Assembly: GCA_037975125.1 (NCBI GenBank)
Contig: CM075862.1
Coordinates: forward strand, 41,802,424 to 41,866,423
DNA: 64,000 bases
Direction: 5' to 3'
Source: Latrodectus hesperus
Lineage: Eukaryota > Arthropoda > Arachnida > Araneae > Theridiidae
The notes beneath the pieces were generated by a model, which had not been told where the DNA came from, ran no database searches, and saw only the letters and a list, made by a program, of their open reading frames with translations. Below, piece after piece: positions 62,744-64,000 of this stretch; positions within the stretch are counted from its first letter, which is position 1; every line of letters starts with the position of its first letter. Position numbers and translations under genes: made by a program.

Positions 62744-63006
62744 GGCACAGGTGCTGTATAATCCATCATTCCAAATTTGGAATTTTTTGGCGATGAAGAA
62801 ACTTTGCCAAGATGGCGTATCGTGACGTGCGTGATGACGTCACTAATAAATACTAGGGTTACCAAAATAGAATTTTCTGCATAATTCTTATAGGTCTCCA
62901 TGAGTATGATGTAATAAAAACTTGTGGTTGCCAGATACATAAGAAAATCCACCAAAAAATCGCCAATCTCAGAATTTAGCATCCGGAATTATACGGCACC
63001 TGTGCC
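62744..63006 (-). mobile_element. MITE, family M, copy 2
   Basis: The ends GGCACAGGTGCTGTATAAT and ATTATACGGCACCTGTGCC are inverted repeats. The flanking octamers ACCATTTT and GCCATTTT differ at one base (8-bp target duplication). It is opposite in orientation to the copy at 57233. Confidence 0.9.
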
Positions 63007-63080
63007 GCCATTTTTTGTAATCAATATAAACTATGAAAATCTTTTTAAAATTCCATAGCAGTCAACAAATTTAGTACTCA

Positions 63081-63168
63081 TTACAGTTTTTTGTGCTACT
63101 TTACAAAAATCCAGTTATCCGAATGAAGTTCGGTCCCAATTGATTCGGATAACTGGAGTTATACTGTA
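63081..63168. mobile_element. Short pogo/Tigger-like TIR remnant
   Basis: CCAGTTATCCGAAT (63111-63124) and ATTCGGATAACTGG (63143-63156) are exact inverted repeats. The right side continues AGTTATACTG|TA, and the left has TA|CAGT at 63082. CAGTATAACTCCAGTTATCC at the boundary of a TA is the style of pogo/Tigger termini. Probably a minimal foldback derivative. Confidence 0.55.
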
Positions 63169-64000
63169 CATTTAATTACGAAATTATGAAATTAAATTAT
63201 TTTAAGTAAGAATTATCTAAGCATAATCAGGTGTTTGCCATATATAGAGATACTTAAAATGCATAGACATAGATGAAATTGAGTTATTTTAATAATCTTT
63301 AGTAATTTCTGTAAATATGAAACATTAAATAAAGAGAAATTGGCTATTATGAGCTGCATTATGATTTGAAGAAAAGAAGCTAACGCGTGATATGAAAGTA
63401 TGAATCATTAAGGCCATATAAAACAGACTTTTCTGTAAATGAAACGTAAAAGTATTTTCTGTAATATTTGATTGCATAATTAAAGAAATTCAAAAGATAT
63501 TTGAGAAGTTTTCTTCTTATCCAGTAGTGGAAGTTGTCTAATTTAATTGCAGAATAGGCGCAACTAGTATTTTCATCAGGAGTATGCCTAACATGACCGA
63601 CAGCTTTAACAGAAATCTTACCGATGAAGAGTTTATATTATTTTCTTGATCAGATAAATATTAGCAAATTAATCACTATCACTGATCTTTTTCTATAATT
63701 TCTGTTGTTGTTGTTTGTGTGTGCGTGTGTGTTTGTGGCTTCAGTGACATCTGCAACGCGTTTAAATAACGCCATTGTACAAATTAAAAGCAAATTGTCT
63801 TTGATCCCTCACGCATTATCTTTAAGCGTTTTTGTCTGGTGTAAAATTAGATACCATCTAATGAAAAGATTTCTTACTTTGAAATAAGAGACCAATTGAA
63901 ACATACCCGGATTGCAGCTTATCAATATTGCAGTGCTCATACCAGTCAAGATACGAGTATATTTTGACTGACTGCCTACAGAATATGGTATATTAGACTA
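63169..64000. other. No gene seen
   Basis: AT-rich DNA with a short (GT)n run at about 63707-63735. A 60-codon frame over the GT run is low-complexity and not considered real. Confidence 0.5.

Overview
The window is eukaryotic nuclear DNA: very AT-rich, with (TA)n and (CT)n microsatellites, decayed Tc1/mariner, hAT, pogo and LINE copies, several tRNA-headed SINE families, and one spliced protein-coding gene with GT-AG introns. This repertoire and gene density suggest an arthropod, perhaps a spider or other arachnid, but no species-diagnostic sequence was recognised. No prokaryotic feature, operon, CRISPR array or canonical tRNA/rRNA gene was found.

The one confident host gene is YRDC (threonylcarbamoyl-AMP synthase, tRNA t6A synthesis) on the minus strand. 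Its five coding exons (42869-42797, 40442-40262, 35575-35341, 29802-29666, 29020-28963) join in phase to an intact 227-residue protein. Its introns carry mobile DNA: an 899-bp TIR element, a dead mariner and several SINEs.

Layout: 1-1 kb, remnant of a ZBED/GTF2IRD2-like hAT transposase; 2-3.2 kb, two unassigned exon-like open segments; 3-23 kb, mostly AT-rich DNA with GC-richer islands, hairpins and microsatellites; 23.6-26.7 kb, an unusual element end rich in GACGTC-like motifs, a LINE tail and a pogo/Tigger tail; 28.9-42.9 kb, YRDC; 43.1-46 kb, a cluster of local duplications with a THAP-like zinc-finger fragment and a hAT deletion derivative that has TIRs, a TSD and an open C-terminal domain; 46.5-54.5 kb, LINE, SINE and Tc1 remnants; 57-63.2 kb, a cluster of non-autonomous DNA transposons, including a 1218-bp element with perfect 27-bp inverted repeats and a perfect 8-bp target duplication.

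Apart from YRDC the genes do not form a pathway. The most unusual content is the set of TIR families that appear at least twice in this one window, which lets their ends, target-site lengths and internal tandem growth be read directly. Coordinates of decayed repeats were judged by eye and are approximate.
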